Made by a program: the position numbers and the translations under genes
The notes under the pieces: model-generated
Told to the model about the DNA's origin: nothing
Seen by the model: only the letters and a program-made list of their open reading frames with translations
Databases searched by the model: none
Shown: one piece after another, positions 33,847-45,069 of the stretch
Numbering within the stretch: the first letter of the stretch is position 1
Layout: every line of letters begins with the position of its first letter
DNA from: Platanthera guangdongensis
Lineage: Eukaryota > Streptophyta > Magnoliopsida > Asparagales > Orchidaceae
NCBI GenBank assembly: GCA_039583875.1
Contig: CM077163.1
Coordinates: forward strand, 231,686,646-231,750,645
Direction: 5' to 3'
Length of the DNA: 64,000 nt

Positions 33847-36075
33847 CTACCCGTCTTTAAGGAGGTAGTAGGCGGACTTGTGCCTCAGCTTCTTCCTGTC
33901 TACTCCCTCCGGATACTCTCCCGTGGAGAGGAAAACTACCACTGGGTCCATCCACGAGGGCTGCTGATCGATCTCCATGAGCTCTCCTTCTTCGATGGAG
34001 GGGCGAAACAGGTCGGTGATGGTGCCCCCTGCCCGGGGGCCGTGCTTCGCCAGTTGGTCGGCCTGCTCATTCTCCCCCCTTGGCACGTGCCGGATGGAGA
34101 AGGTCTGGAAGGTCCCTATGACCTCATTTACTTTGGCCAAGTATAACTTCAAAGCGGGCTCCCTTGCTTCGAACTCCCCGTTGATCTGGGAAGCCACCAC
34201 CATGGAGTCGGTCAGGACCTCCACATCCAGCACCCCCAACTCCCTGGCCAGGCGTAGTCCCGCTATCACTGCCTCGTACTCAGCCTGGTTGTTGGTAATG
34301 GGAAAATGCACCACCACCGTCTGCTCGATCCGAGTCCCTTGAGGGTTTTCCAGAACCACTCCTACTCCGAGAGAATGCCTTCCTGAGGCTCCATCCACCC
34401 TCACATTCCAAGGAGTCGGGCGGGTGAGCTCCTCCTCCGCTACTTCCACCACGTAGTCGGCCAGGAAGTCGGCCATCGCCTGAGCTTTGATCGAGAGCCG
34501 CGGAACGAAAGAGACATCGAACTCGCTTAGCTCCACCGACCACTTGGCCAGCCGGCCTGAATGCTCCACCCCCTCGAAGACGTTGCGGAGAGGATGGTCG
34601 GTCACCACTCGGATTGAGTGTGCCTGGAAGCAGGGTCGTAGCCTTCGAGCCGAGATGATTAATGCGAATGCAAGCTTCTCCAGGATCGGATACCGGAGCT
34701 CGGCCTTCCTCAGGACCCGGCTGACATAATAAATGGGGAGCTGCCTCTTCCCCTCTTCACGTACTAAGACGGAGCTCAAGGCCTCTGCCCCAACCCCGAG
34801 ATATAAGAACAAATCCTCACCCTCCTTCGGCCCCTGGAGCAGCGGAGCTTGTGTCAACTGCACCTTGAGGGCCTGAAAGGCCTCTTCACATTCCTTGCTC
34901 CATTCGAACCTCTGGCATCCCCTCAGCGTTTTGAAGAAGGGGGAGTACTTCTCCCCTGCCCGAGAAAGGAAGCGGCTCAGTCCTGCTAGCTTCCCTGTCA
35001 GCCGCTGGACCTCCTTCGCATTCCGCGGGGACCCCAACTCCAGGATAGCCTTGACCTTGTCCGGGTTCGGCTCGACCCCCGCGGGGGTGAGGAGGTGTCC
35101 CAAGAACTTCCCTCGGCTAGCCCCGAAAACGCACTTAAGGGGATTCAGCCGCATCTTGTATCTGCGCAGGGTGGCGAACGTCTCCTCCAGGTCCCGGAGG
35201 TGGGAGTCCACGTCCTGGCTCTTGATCATGAGGTCGTCCACGTATACCTCCAAGTTCCTCCCCCTCTGTTCCTTAAAGACCCTATCCATCATTTTTTGGT
35301 AGGTGTCCCCAGCGTTCTTCAGCCCGAACGGCATCATCTTGTAGCAATAGCAGCCGTCCCCTGTGATGAATGAGACATCCTTGATGTCCGGGGGGTGCAT
35401 CCTGATCTGGTGGTAACCTGAAAAGGCATCTAAAAAACTCATTACAGAAAAGCCGACGGCGGAATCAACCAGCGCGTCGATCCGAGGCAAAGGGTAACAG
35501 TCCTTAGGACAAGCTTTATTAAGAAGAGAGAAATCGATACACAACCGCCAGCGGCCGTCTCCTTTTTTAACCATCACAACGTTTGCGACCCAGCCGGGGT
35601 ACTGAATTTCGGACACGAAGCCGGCTTTGAGAAGCTTCGCCACTTCCTCCCTGATGGGTTCCGCCAGCCTGTCCGCCGTGGACCTCTTCTTTTGCTGGAC
35701 GGGGCGTGTTCCCGGGTCCAGGTTGAGGCGGTGGCAAGCCATATCCGCGTCGACCCCTGGCATCTCCGCGGCGCTCCAGGCGAAGATGTCCACGTTCTTC
35801 TGGATGCACTCCAGCATCCTGCCCTGGTCCTCCGGGGTCAGCCCCCCGCTGACGCGGATCCTCTCCACCCTGCCTCCGCGGGTGAGCACTTCCAGTTCCA
35901 CCACCTGCTCTGCGGCCTCCAGCCTGTACTGCTCCCCCCATCCTTCGGCGTCCCCTTCCTCCGGAACGGGGACCTCTACCTCCATCTCCCCTCCTACGGC
36001 CCTCACTTCGGCCACTTCCTCCATATCTCCTCCTTCCGCCTTCTCTACGCAGTCCTCCTCCATCCTCCGTCCCAT
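33847..36075 (-). CDS. Gypsy reverse transcriptase, RNase H and second (archaeal-type) RNase H (element F)
   Basis: 742 residues from the ATG at 36075. Acidic N-terminal linker to about 120. RT core about 150-330 with D216 (FLDAFSGYHQ) and YVDD at 278-281. Connection and first RNase H about 340-545, where LGVGAEALSSVL lacks the usual catalytic Asp. A second RNase H at about 555-690 keeps VDGASG, E599 (NNQAEYEA), D623 (LTDSMVV) and D672 (ADQLAKH). The second domain is the hallmark of Tat elements, where it is thought to replace the eroded first one. In-frame TAG codons bound the frame on both sides (36096-36094 from protease, 33849-33847 from integrase). Confidence 0.92.
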   Translation of the reverse strand: MGRRMEEDCVEKAEGGDMEEVAEVRAVGGEMEVEVPVPEEGDAEGWGEQYRLEAAEQVVELEVLTRGGRVERIRVSGGLTPEDQGRMLECIQKNVDIFAWSAAEMPGVDADMACHRLNLDPGTRPVQQKKRSTADRLAEPIREEVAKLLKAGFVSEIQYPGWVANVVMVKKGDGRWRLCIDFSLLNKACPKDCYPLPRIDALVDSAVGFSVMSFLDAFSGYHQIRMHPPDIKDVSFITGDGCYCYKMMPFGLKNAGDTYQKMMDRVFKEQRGRNLEVYVDDLMIKSQDVDSHLRDLEETFATLRRYKMRLNPLKCVFGASRGKFLGHLLTPAGVEPNPDKVKAILELGSPRNAKEVQRLTGKLAGLSRFLSRAGEKYSPFFKTLRGCQRFEWSKECEEAFQALKVQLTQAPLLQGPKEGEDLFLYLGVGAEALSSVLVREEGKRQLPIYYVSRVLRKAELRYPILEKLAFALIISARRLRPCFQAHSIRVVTDHPLRNVFEGVEHSGRLAKWSVELSEFDVSFVPRLSIKAQAMADFLADYVVEVAEEELTRPTPWNVRVDGASGRHSLGVGVVLENPQGTRIEQTVVVHFPITNNQAEYEAVIAGLRLARELGVLDVEVLTDSMVVASQINGEFEAREPALKLYLAKVNEVIGTFQTFSIRHVPRGENEQADQLAKHGPRAGGTITDLFRPSIEEGELMEIDQQPSWMDPVVVFLSTGEYPEGVDRKKLRHKSAYYLLKDG

Positions 36076-36093
36076 CTCCTCGGCTCCTTCCTG

Positions 36094-37190
36094 CTAAGAG
36101 ATGGTGTTTACCGCGGTGACGTAGCATTCCTGCGCCACCTTCGGGTCTCCCCTAACCCTGACCTGCACCCCCTCAGCGTTGAACTTCAGGCACTGATGGA
36201 AAGACGAGGGGACGCAGCGGAAGGCGATGATCAGGGGCCTCCCGAAGATTGCGCTGTAGCTGCTGGGGGCGTCCACAATGACGAACTTGCAGTTTCGGGA
36301 CTGCCCCCCCAGGGTGACATGGAGGCCGACTCCTCCCTCTACCTCCTTCATTTCTCCTGAGAACCCGAATAAGGGCCCGTCCGAGGCCAGCACCCTCTTA
36401 GCTTCCACCTGCATCGCGTCAAACGCCTTTTTGAAGACGACGTTCACGGAGCTCCCATTGTCCACGAGGATCCGAGAGACAGTGAAGTTCTCGATGGCGG
36501 CCTTGATGACCAGCGCATCACAGAACGGATCCTCGTGGTCCGGCATATCACTTCTGGAGAAGGTGATCCTCTCCTCTGGCGGCGGGGTTTGGGACGTAGA
36601 GGCGACGCTCCGCCGGTACATGGTGTGGAGACTTGCCTTGCGGGAAGCCTCGACTCCCACTCCCCCGTGGATCACTCCGATCCCTCCTCGGGTCCCCACA
36701 TCCACCCGGTCTTCACAACGATCCTCCTCCGCCCGAGACAGGACCTCCTCGATCCTCACTTCCTGCCGCACCTCCTCCTGCTGCTGCTGCCGACCCCTGT
36801 TCCCTCTCATCTCCAAGAACTCCGGGCATGTGGCTGTTGCGTGCCCCTCTTCCTGATGGAAGTCGCAGTAGGGCAGCTCCACCCTGAACTCTCTTCTCCT
36901 CCTTCTCATGACCCCTCTCCTTGCTCCCATAGCTATGGCCATGGCCTCCTCCTGATCGGGGAGCCGCGGCCTCTGACCCTGCCTCCAGCCTGGTGGGTGG
37001 AACTGGTCCTGCCTCCCCAGATAGTGACCCCTTCCGAAGTTCCCCCTCTGTGGCCCCTGCCCCTGCCACTCAGGCCTCCAGCCCAGCCGACGGTCGGGCT
37101 CTTGGTGCCCCCACCTCGGCGGCTGTTGCCATTGGGGCTGCCTCTGCTCCCTCTGCTCCCTTTGCCTAAGCTCCCCCTTCTCTCTTCCTG
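36094..37190 (-). pseudogene. gag C-terminus and protease (element F)
   Basis: Same frame as RT. The Gln/Arg/Trp-rich gag tail is open upstream of 36942. Then a variant knuckle YCDFHQEEGHATATC, and the retropepsin motif ILVDNGSSVNVVF with the active-site Asp, in the Tat form DNGSS. The frame ends at the TAG at 36094 just before RT. An indel near 37160-37210 separates it from the preceding gag frame. Confidence 0.8.
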
Positions 37191-38122
37191 TCCTCTTCCT
37201 CCCTTCGACTCCTTTTCCTCCTCAGTCGCCCACCTGGCCAACTTCCTTGCAAATTCCGGGTTCGACGCCTCCCCGTCGACCTCTCTCGCCGCCCTCTCCA
37301 TCAGCTCCTCGTAGGAGAGGGGGGGATTCTCTTCAGCTCCATGCGGAAGAAACCCTGCTGCAGGCCCAGTGTGAAGGCCATCATCAGACTGTGGCCCGAC
37401 ATCTCCTGGACTTGGGTAACCTCCTCCTGGAACCGATCGACGTAGCTCCCCAACGTCTCGTTCACCCCCTGCTTTATGTGGAACAGGGACTCAGACTCCT
37501 TCTTCATCTTCTTTGAGGTCGTGAACCTCAACATGAAACCCCGGCGCAAGTCTTCGAAGCAATAAATGGAACTAGCCGGCAGCTGGTGGAACCACTCCCT
37601 TGCCTTCTCTCGGAGGGTGATGGCGAAGAGACGGCACTTGAATCCGTCCGACATCTGACGGATGGAGACTACGTCCTCGAACCACTGGACGTGCTGAACC
37701 GGGTCTCCCTTCCCGGTGTAGTAGGTCATCTCGGGCTCCCTGAACCCTTCTGGCACTGGTACTGAGGAGACCAGCTCGCTGAATGGACTGCTTCCAACCA
37801 CAGGGCGAGCCGGCGAGTCCCGCGAGCCCAACTCGCTGAATCGACCTCGGCCTGCCGAGCAGGGGAAGAGCTCGCGCCCCGAGGGCTCGCTCCCCCGGCC
37901 TTCCTCAGCCACTTCCTTCCCGGCTCGCCTGCCAGGAGCGTCTTCGCCTAAAGAGGGGGCGGCCGCGATCTGGGCTGCCGGAGTCGAGCACTCGGCCCGC
38001 ACGCCGAGTGCGATCTTGACGAGGTCCAGCACCTCGTTCCTGAAGTCTTCAAACATTCCCACTGTTGCGAGAGGGGGAGGGGGCGGAGAGTTCTGCCTGT
38101 CGGATCCTTGACCTCCCGTCAT
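37190..38122 (-). pseudogene. gag N-terminal and core domain (element F), frameshifted
   Basis: The true ATG is at 38122, 56 bases from the LTR. Residues about 120-270 are the Gypsy gag domain (WFEDVVSIRQMSDGFKC, EWFHQLPASSI, YVDRFQEEV). The frame closes at 37301 because a C homopolymer at 37317-37323 is one base short; the gag sequence continues in the next frame at 37301 (MERAAREVDGEASNPEF) to about 37190. Confidence 0.85.
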
Positions 38123-38177
38123 TGAGCTCGCCGAAGCTTTTCTGCACTGACCACTTTCCACGCTCACCGCACCAAAA
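38123..38177 (-). other. element F primer-binding site and leader
   Basis: TGGTGCGGTGAG (38163-38174, minus) three bases from the LTR, followed by GCGTGGAAAGTGGTCAG. A and G carry the same leader. I could not assign the tRNA (its 3' end would read CTCACCGCACCA). Confidence 0.65.
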
Positions 38178-38965
38178 TGTTGAAACCGGAATCCGGCCTC
38201 TTGTGGAGTTCTACCCTTGGGGAAGGGGTGGTCTCGCGCCTACTTTGCTCCTGCAAGAAAAACAACGAGAGAGACAAGAGAAAACAGACCCAAGGGCTCG
38301 GCAGGGAGGTCCCACCACAAACCCGGAAGATCTCTGAGCGCTTCCCCTCCTTAGCCAAGAGCCGAGCTAAGGTACCCTCAGAGAACACTTGAGAATGAGA
38401 GCAAGGAGGCACTGAAAGCGTCCCCTCTGAGGTACCACTTGAGTCTTATTTATAGATTTTCAGAATCTGAACTGCCAATAACCAAAAGGACTGACCTGGA
38501 AGTACCAAAAGGCCCCTGGTTGGGTCTGCCAACAGCCAAACTCCGCTGTTCTGAACAGCTATGCGCAGTCCAACCTGGTCTGCCAACAGCGAGGCTCCGC
38601 TTTTCTGAGTAGCTATTCGCACCCCCGGGCGGTCAGCTCGCCTTCAGTTCTCCCGCAGGAGGCGGGCGCGGTCTGGCTTCGTGGCTCGCCTATCCTCCCT
38701 GGGCGAGCGCGAGCCGATAGGGGCGAGCTGCCTGTCTTCTGCCGGGCGGATCGGCAGCCGGGTCGCGTATGGGGGGTTGGCCGGCGGGTCGCCAATCGCG
38801 GGTCCGGCTCGCTTGCTGCGGGTCGCCAGCTCGCTCGCCTGAGATGGGCGGGAGCGGGCCAGCCCTTCAGTCGTTCAGCCCGTTCTGCCGCTCGGGTGCG
38901 GGTCGCGGGGACAGGCCTGCTCAACCTTCCTGGCGGGACCCGCTCGCCGGACACAGGGTTGTACA
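38178..38965 (-). repeat. element F right (5') LTR
   Basis: 788 bp, same length as the left copy, minus-strand TATAAATA at about 38447-38454, followed by the CATTA duplication at 38966-38970. Confidence 0.95.
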
Positions 38966-38970
38966 CATTA

Positions 38971-40740
38971 GTTTCGAGACACATCTAATTTTGGACATTC
39001 TTTGAATGTGTATTTCAAGTCAGAATTTTAACATCCAATGTCGAAAATTATTTGAAGCATTACATTTTTAGCAATTCAAACATTCAAATAATTTCACGAG
39101 ACAACCTGCTTCCAATTATTTGAAGCATCAACCTGTTTATTTGGATGTGAACATGTTGAGATATGCACGTTGTTGATTTTGGTACAGGCTTCAAATAATT
39201 AGCTGTAAAAATGTGTGCTAATCAAGATGTGTGTGTTAACATGTGTGGATGTGTCAATGTGTAGGTATTTTGCTAAAATTCCTCATCCTATGGATGTTGC
39301 TTCAATGAACATGTGTGCTTAATTCTTTTAATATAGTCATGACTAACCCAAATATAACCTCTTGGTTCCAGGTTCTCATAATTTCAGGTTTCAGTCCCGA
39401 AATCAAATTCCAGGTTTTAGCCTTAAACCCCTACTCTATCAAATTATTTAATAATTATTTGGAATTTTGATTGGTTTCTTCCAGTTATCTTTGATGCAAT
39501 TTTATAAACAAAAGAAAGCATTCAGGATTTTTGTGACATTTCTTCATTATAGCTTTAAGCGCAATGCTCAAATAAAACTTTTCACATACAACTTTCATCA
39601 ATGTTGCTACGATTTTGACCCTCCGGATAAATCTCAATATGGATAAAATTATACTTAAATGTGATAAGGTTGTGATGTCCAAAATCTTAATATGTTCACT
39701 CTCAGTATTCGTCTATCAATGACATTTATTTATCTAACGTCCTTATCTCTTTTATATTTTTGCAATGAAAACTAAATTAAATTTTCTTCCTTTAAATGTG
39801 ATAAGGCCGTGACTACAAAAGTTTGTTGTCTTTCAATGATCGTGTTCATATGTATATTAAATCATGTACGAGAACGAATACTTAGATGCATTGTCGTATG
39901 AAATCATTATAGGCCATACATATTAGTCATGATAGTTATTGATCTTTGTTAAGGACTCATTTCTTTAACATTTTCATAACGAAATGCTCTTCCGAATGTC
40001 CCATTAAAAATGAATGTCTTCCCTATTAGTTTTAATAATGTTTTCTTCTTATACAAAGCCCAGTAATTGATAGTACCAGTTTATAAACAAGTTCCGGAAC
40101 TCATTAATACCATCAATAATGGAAGACACCGCAAGTCAAAAATTACTTCAAAATTTACTAACGTCGGGTACTATCTGGGCCTATTTATAAACATCCTTAC
40201 ACAGTCGAATATATCGTGTGAATGCAGCGCATTACTAACACACATACAACAATAACAGATAGCTGTACTCGCTTACTGCACCACGATTTTACCTCGCGTC
40301 CGAAGAAGTAATATAACTGATCAACAACGTGTTGACGAAAACAGTAGAAGACGGGCACTATGCCAGTGTCGTGAAATGCAAGAATCAACAACGTCTAACG
40401 CTGTGACTATGCATTCAACGTTTCAAATAGGTGAGTGTGCAATGACAAAATCAACTCCAACAGTTGCGAGTCAAGAACTCCTTCAAAATCTACTAACTCC
40501 AGGTAATTTCTCGCGTGCTAATGGATTTTTTCATTGTGAAATGCTCTTCTGATATTATTTAGAAATGTGTTGTCTTCTGAGTTTTTTTGCATTGAAAGTA
40601 TGGACTTTGTTCTGAGCTTTTTCATTGCAAGTGCAAGTATGAACTTTGCATGTATGAGTGTTTACTTGCAGATGTACGTGTTACGATCATATTTTTTTGT
40701 TGTTACTTCTTAAAATTAATGTTCTCTATCAAAGACCTAT
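38971..40740 (+). other. AT-rich DNA right of element F, with a possible small exon
   Basis: Continuation of the 24300-26117 unit. A plus-strand frame at about 40257-40497 is open and Arg/Gln-rich (ITDQQRVDENSRRRALCQC) and ends SQELLQNLLTPG just before a donor-like GGTAATTT. A shorter, diverged copy of that last phrase (SQKLLQNLLTSG) occurs at 40132-40170. It vaguely recalls the basic N-terminal region of plant Helitron proteins, but I cannot support this. The rest holds nothing recognisable. Confidence 0.3.
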
Positions 40741-40779
40741 GATGATGCGGTTGAAGTGTTGCGTGTAAGGAAAAGAACA

Positions 40780-41065
40780 ACGTCACCCCCCCAGAAAAAT
40801 GTCGCCCCCCCCCCCCCCCCAGAAAAATGTCGCCTCCCCTGCACAATGTCGCCGCCCCCGAACATTGTCACCGCCCCCGACCATTGTCGCCGCCCATGAA
40901 AAATGTTGCCGCCCACGAACAATGTTGCCGCCCACGAACAATGTCACCGCCCACTGCACGAACAATATTGCCTCCCACGACCAATGTTGTCACCCACGAC
41001 AAATGTCGCACTCACGACCAATATCGCAGTCCACAACACATGTTGTCGCCCACGACCCATATCGT
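40780..41065 (+). repeat. degenerate minisatellite of CCCACGACCAATGTCG type
   Basis: Units of roughly 18-20 bp (CACGAACAATGT, GCCGCCCA) repeat with divergence and include a 14-C homopolymer (about 40807-40820). Confidence 0.75.
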
Positions 41066-41100
41066 TGTCAAGCGGGTGAAGCCCGCAGCGTCGCATCAAG

Positions 41101-41128
41101 AACGGGCGGAGCCCGTTCAAAAATGCTA

Positions 41129-41130
<2 letters not shown>
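41101..41130 (+). mobile_element. Helitron-like 3' terminus
   Basis: Hairpin AACGGGC-gga-GCCCGTT (41101-41117), an 8-base spacer, then CTAG (41126-41129) followed by T: the arrangement of Helitron 3' ends. A TG microsatellite follows. The start of this element was not found. Confidence 0.55.
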
Positions 41131-42284
<1,154 letters not shown>

Positions 42285-42349
42285 GTATCTTTATTATTAA
42301 ATGTAAATCTATTAATAAAACATTAATATATATTTAATATATATAATAC

Positions 42350-43070
42350 GCAATCCATATTCGTCGAGGGGGGACCCCTCTAGAGTCAAGTCAATAAGAG
42401 TCGAAGTCAGTAAGTCAAGACCGAAGTCAGAGGCAACATGCAACACGACAGAATTCCTGGGCGAGTATGTTGAGCTCCACTCGCATACTCGCCAGGTAGG
42501 CGACTAGGGCTGTTACTCGTCCAACCGTGCGAGCTCCCCCAAGGAGTCTCCTAGTCTTCTGGTGTGGGGCTATAAATAAGACCACATTGCTCTTGAATTT
42601 GCCTATAAATAAGACCCCAGAGGTACGAGGATACGAACTTCGGAATCTCACAAAAGATTTCGAGCGCCTCATTTCCAAAACTTCGAGCTGAGCATTTAGA
42701 TCTTTTTTTTAGAGAGACAGGTCGCGAGCTATCGACTATACATCTTAGTCGCCGAGCCCTGTCATATCGAGATCACTGAAGAAGCGAAGCTTGCAGGCGA
42801 ATGCATCACAGTAAAAAAGTGCAAGAAAAAGAAGATAGAAAAAAATCTATTTTTCATTAAGTAAAATTTGGATTACATCAGGGGAACTCGCCTAGGCAAG
42901 GTTACAAAAAGAAGGGGGAAAGAATGACATAAGAAAAAAGAAAAAGGAGGTGCGGGTCAGCTCTCGCCTCCCCCCCCCCCCCCCCCCCCCCCCCCCCCTG
43001 GCGGTCTTCGCCCACTCCTCAGCCCAAACATCTTGTGAGGTGGATTGAACCGCCGCACACACCTTCAATT
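42350..43070 (+). other. probable LTR fragment with poly-C tract
   Basis: Two copies of CTATAAATAAGACC (42569, 42600) are promoter-like on the plus strand. A gypsy-like phrase GGGGAACTCGCCTAGGCAAGG follows, then a run of 29 C at 42970-42998. No boundaries, duplication or coding sequence could be found. Confidence 0.35.
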
Positions 43071-43296
43071 CTAACAGTTTTGAGAAGCATGCATAGGAGA
43101 TTAATTATCATGCATAAGTTTCACACACAAAACAAAATATTCAAAATTCATATAATGAACTAGAAGCAGCAATTTATATATTTGACTTAAAATTATAGAC
43201 AGCCTTCGCACAATCAATACACAAAGAACATAATTTTAAACCGTAATTCCATCACATGCTTCCTTATTATTTTGGCCGCCTTGTGGAGGGTAGATC

Positions 43297-43677
43297 CTAA
43301 TTGCACTCCATCCCTTCACCGGGGCTTGAAAGATTTTTGATAAATTCGAAATGATTGGAGACCATCGGCGCATCGGGGTCATTCTTTACGAACACAGTAG
43401 TAGAGACAACGCCTGTGCTCCCATCATTGGTACTCTTCACTATGATTGTAAGAGAATAAACCGTCCGCTGATCGATCCGATTGTTGTCAGCAGCAATCAC
43501 CCGACATAGCGCCAACGGCGAGCCATTCGCTTCATGACGGTTGTACTCCGTCACTGCGAATGATGCGGCTGTTTGAACAGCCCCATCTGAGTTTGACGAA
43601 GGCCCACCGCTGCACGCGGAGACGAAGAAGAGGAGAAAGATGGCATGAAAAAACAAGGGAAGGGCGGAGAAAGCCAT
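43297..43677 (-). CDS. cystatin-like secreted protein (126 aa)
   Basis: Phytocystatins inhibit papain-like cysteine proteases. The ATG at 43677 is 77 bp from a TATAAATA box. Residues 1-23 are a hydrophobic signal peptide. The helix motif appears as AASFAVTEYNRHEA (about 37-50, compare LARFAV..HN), followed by beta-strand sequence VYSLTIIVKS and STTVFVKN. The inhibitory QxVxG loop reads RVIAA (about 59-63), so both the Gln and the Gly are changed, and the second-loop PW is absent. The fold is plausible but inhibition is doubtful. The reading frame is intact and single-exon. It lies among transposons with no visible partner gene. Confidence 0.65.
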   Translation of the reverse strand: MAFSALPLFFHAIFLLFFVSACSGGPSSNSDGAVQTAASFAVTEYNRHEANGSPLALCRVIAADNNRIDQRTVYSLTIIVKSTNDGSTGVVSTTVFVKNDPDAPMVSNHFEFIKNLSSPGEGMECN

Positions 43678-43753
43678 GGATGTGTTGCTTGTTGGGAGAA
43701 TTTACTATTCCTTGGAGAGAGGAGGGAGTGCCAATGGCAGCACAGAGACGGGC

Positions 43754-43761
43754 TATTTATA
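43754..43761 (-). promoter_or_regulatory. TATA box of the cystatin-like gene
   Basis: TATAAATA on the minus strand, 77 bp upstream of the ATG. Confidence 0.65.
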
Positions 43762-43892
43762 GATATTTAGGTTTGCTGATTCTCCTTTAAAAAAACAATT
43801 CATCAATTTGTCTAATTCAATTCAATCTCTAAATGAACAACTGTCTTCTTTATAATATTGGCCCTGAAATTTTACATCTTTTTTGAAAATAA

Positions 43893-44075
43893 GGCTCTGT
43901 TTGGCACCGTGACGGCGGTCATGAACACGTGGAGTTAAATTGTCATTCGTTAACGCCCGCTTAAGAAACTTCATTCACTTTTATGTTGAAGTGGATGATG
44001 TTTATTAGGTGATCTTTAACAAATGACGGTTTAACTCATGCATTTACGACCGCCACCACCAAGCCAAACGGAGCC
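43893..44075. mobile_element. MITE (183 bp)
   Basis: Terminal inverted repeats GGCTCTGTTTGGC and GCCAAACGGAGCC match at 12 of 13 positions. GACGGCGGTC and GACCGCC extend the symmetry inward. It is AT-rich and non-coding inside. The TIR suggests PIF/Harbinger or hAT type; I could not settle the target duplication. Confidence 0.75.
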
Positions 44076-44322
44076 TTTATCTATGGAGTACCTTCCGTTG
44101 AAGTAATCAACTATTTTGGATGATGTCTAAATGTAAAAATACTCGATGAAAGTTGTGGGGAATAATACAAGAGAGAGAAGGTGATAACAATGGATTTTCC
44201 AAGATTAACTAAACAATACCACAGCCCGGGCCAGCAGTCGCACAAACGATTGTTAGTCTGCCATTTGGGAACAAGGCTTCAATTGCACCAATTAGATACA
44301 TGTCTTCCATTTGTTTAAATAA

Positions 44323-44325
<3 letters not shown>

Positions 44326-44371
<46 letters not shown>

Positions 44372-44856
44372 CTTATCTTATCTTATATATATAAAGCAAT
44401 ATACAAATTTTGAGTCACACCATACTTTAAATTTTGATCATTGAATCTCATCAAATAAATCTTATCCCTACATGGGAGAGAGAATATGAGAGAGATGGCG
44501 GAAGGGAGAGGAGAAAGGGGCAGGGAGAGAGGGGGAGGAGAGAGAGGGAGAGAAAAAGGAAGAGAATAAGAAGAGAAGAGAGAGAGAAATTAATGTTTTT
44601 ACGTCAAAACGTAAATTCTTTTATAAAATAAATATTGTAATATCAATTTATATTTTTACGGTCATTTTGAGTACTCATATGTATATATTGCGGCGCTGCC
44701 CGCCTTGATGCAGGCGCATCCCGCAATGACGCATCAAACACGGGCTAAGCCAGTGCGGAGGCGGGCGAAGTCCGCCTGGATGCGGCCGAAGACCACCCGA
44801 GAGCATCGAGCACGCGCGTAACCCGTGCGAATATGTCCGTGCGAAGATGCTCGTGC

Positions 44857-44907
<51 letters not shown>
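44326..44907. repeat. TA and GA simple repeats with a Helitron-like hairpin block
   Basis: TA runs at 44326-44368 and 44861-44907, and a purine GAGA tract at 44470-44590. At 44640-44860 is a third copy of the foldback arm (TTTTGAGTACTCATATGTATAT, then GC hairpins), ending GCGAAGATGCTCG. Element H inserted in the second TA run. Confidence 0.7.
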
Positions 44908-44911
<4 letters not shown>

Positions 44912-45069
44912 AGAATATTTAATTATATGTCCGCGCGTGTCAGGACCGACTCGGAACGACCCAACGGGTTACGTGTCACTAGAGTGTAACAGCTCTACGC
45001 TGGAGATACTATATAAGGCCATTCCACACCGATGAGCCTTAGTGGACTATCTTGAGCGGAGCCATTACA
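44908..45069 (+). repeat. element H 5' LTR
   Basis: 162 bp with ACTATATAAGG as TATA region (about 45008). It differs from the 3' LTR at about five positions. No standard TGGTATCAG PBS follows; the next bases are TTCTCAAGATATTC. Confidence 0.92.

Larger units (their letters stand above)
26118..38965 (-). mobile_element. element F: Ty3/Gypsy Tat-type LTR retrotransposon with antisense genes
   Basis: 12.85 kb. LTRs 26118-26905 and 38178-38965, 788 bp each, start TGTTGAAACC and end GGGTTGTACA. TSD CATTA at 26113-26117 and 38966-38970. I count about nine LTR differences by eye, so the insertion is fairly recent. Minus-strand order is PBS, gag, protease, RT, RNase H, second RNase H, integrase, tandem array, then a region with two plus-strand genes, polypurine tract and 3' LTR. 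Gag has frameshifts and two in-frame TAG codons split pol, so this copy is unlikely to be autonomous now. Confidence 0.95.

Noticed and set aside
42970..42998. Biological meaning of the 29-C homopolymer
   Set aside because: Long homopolymers are prone to sequencing and assembly error.
43893..44075. Assigning the MITE to a superfamily
   Set aside because: TIRs are clear but no consistent 2-, 3- or 8-bp target duplication could be fixed by eye.
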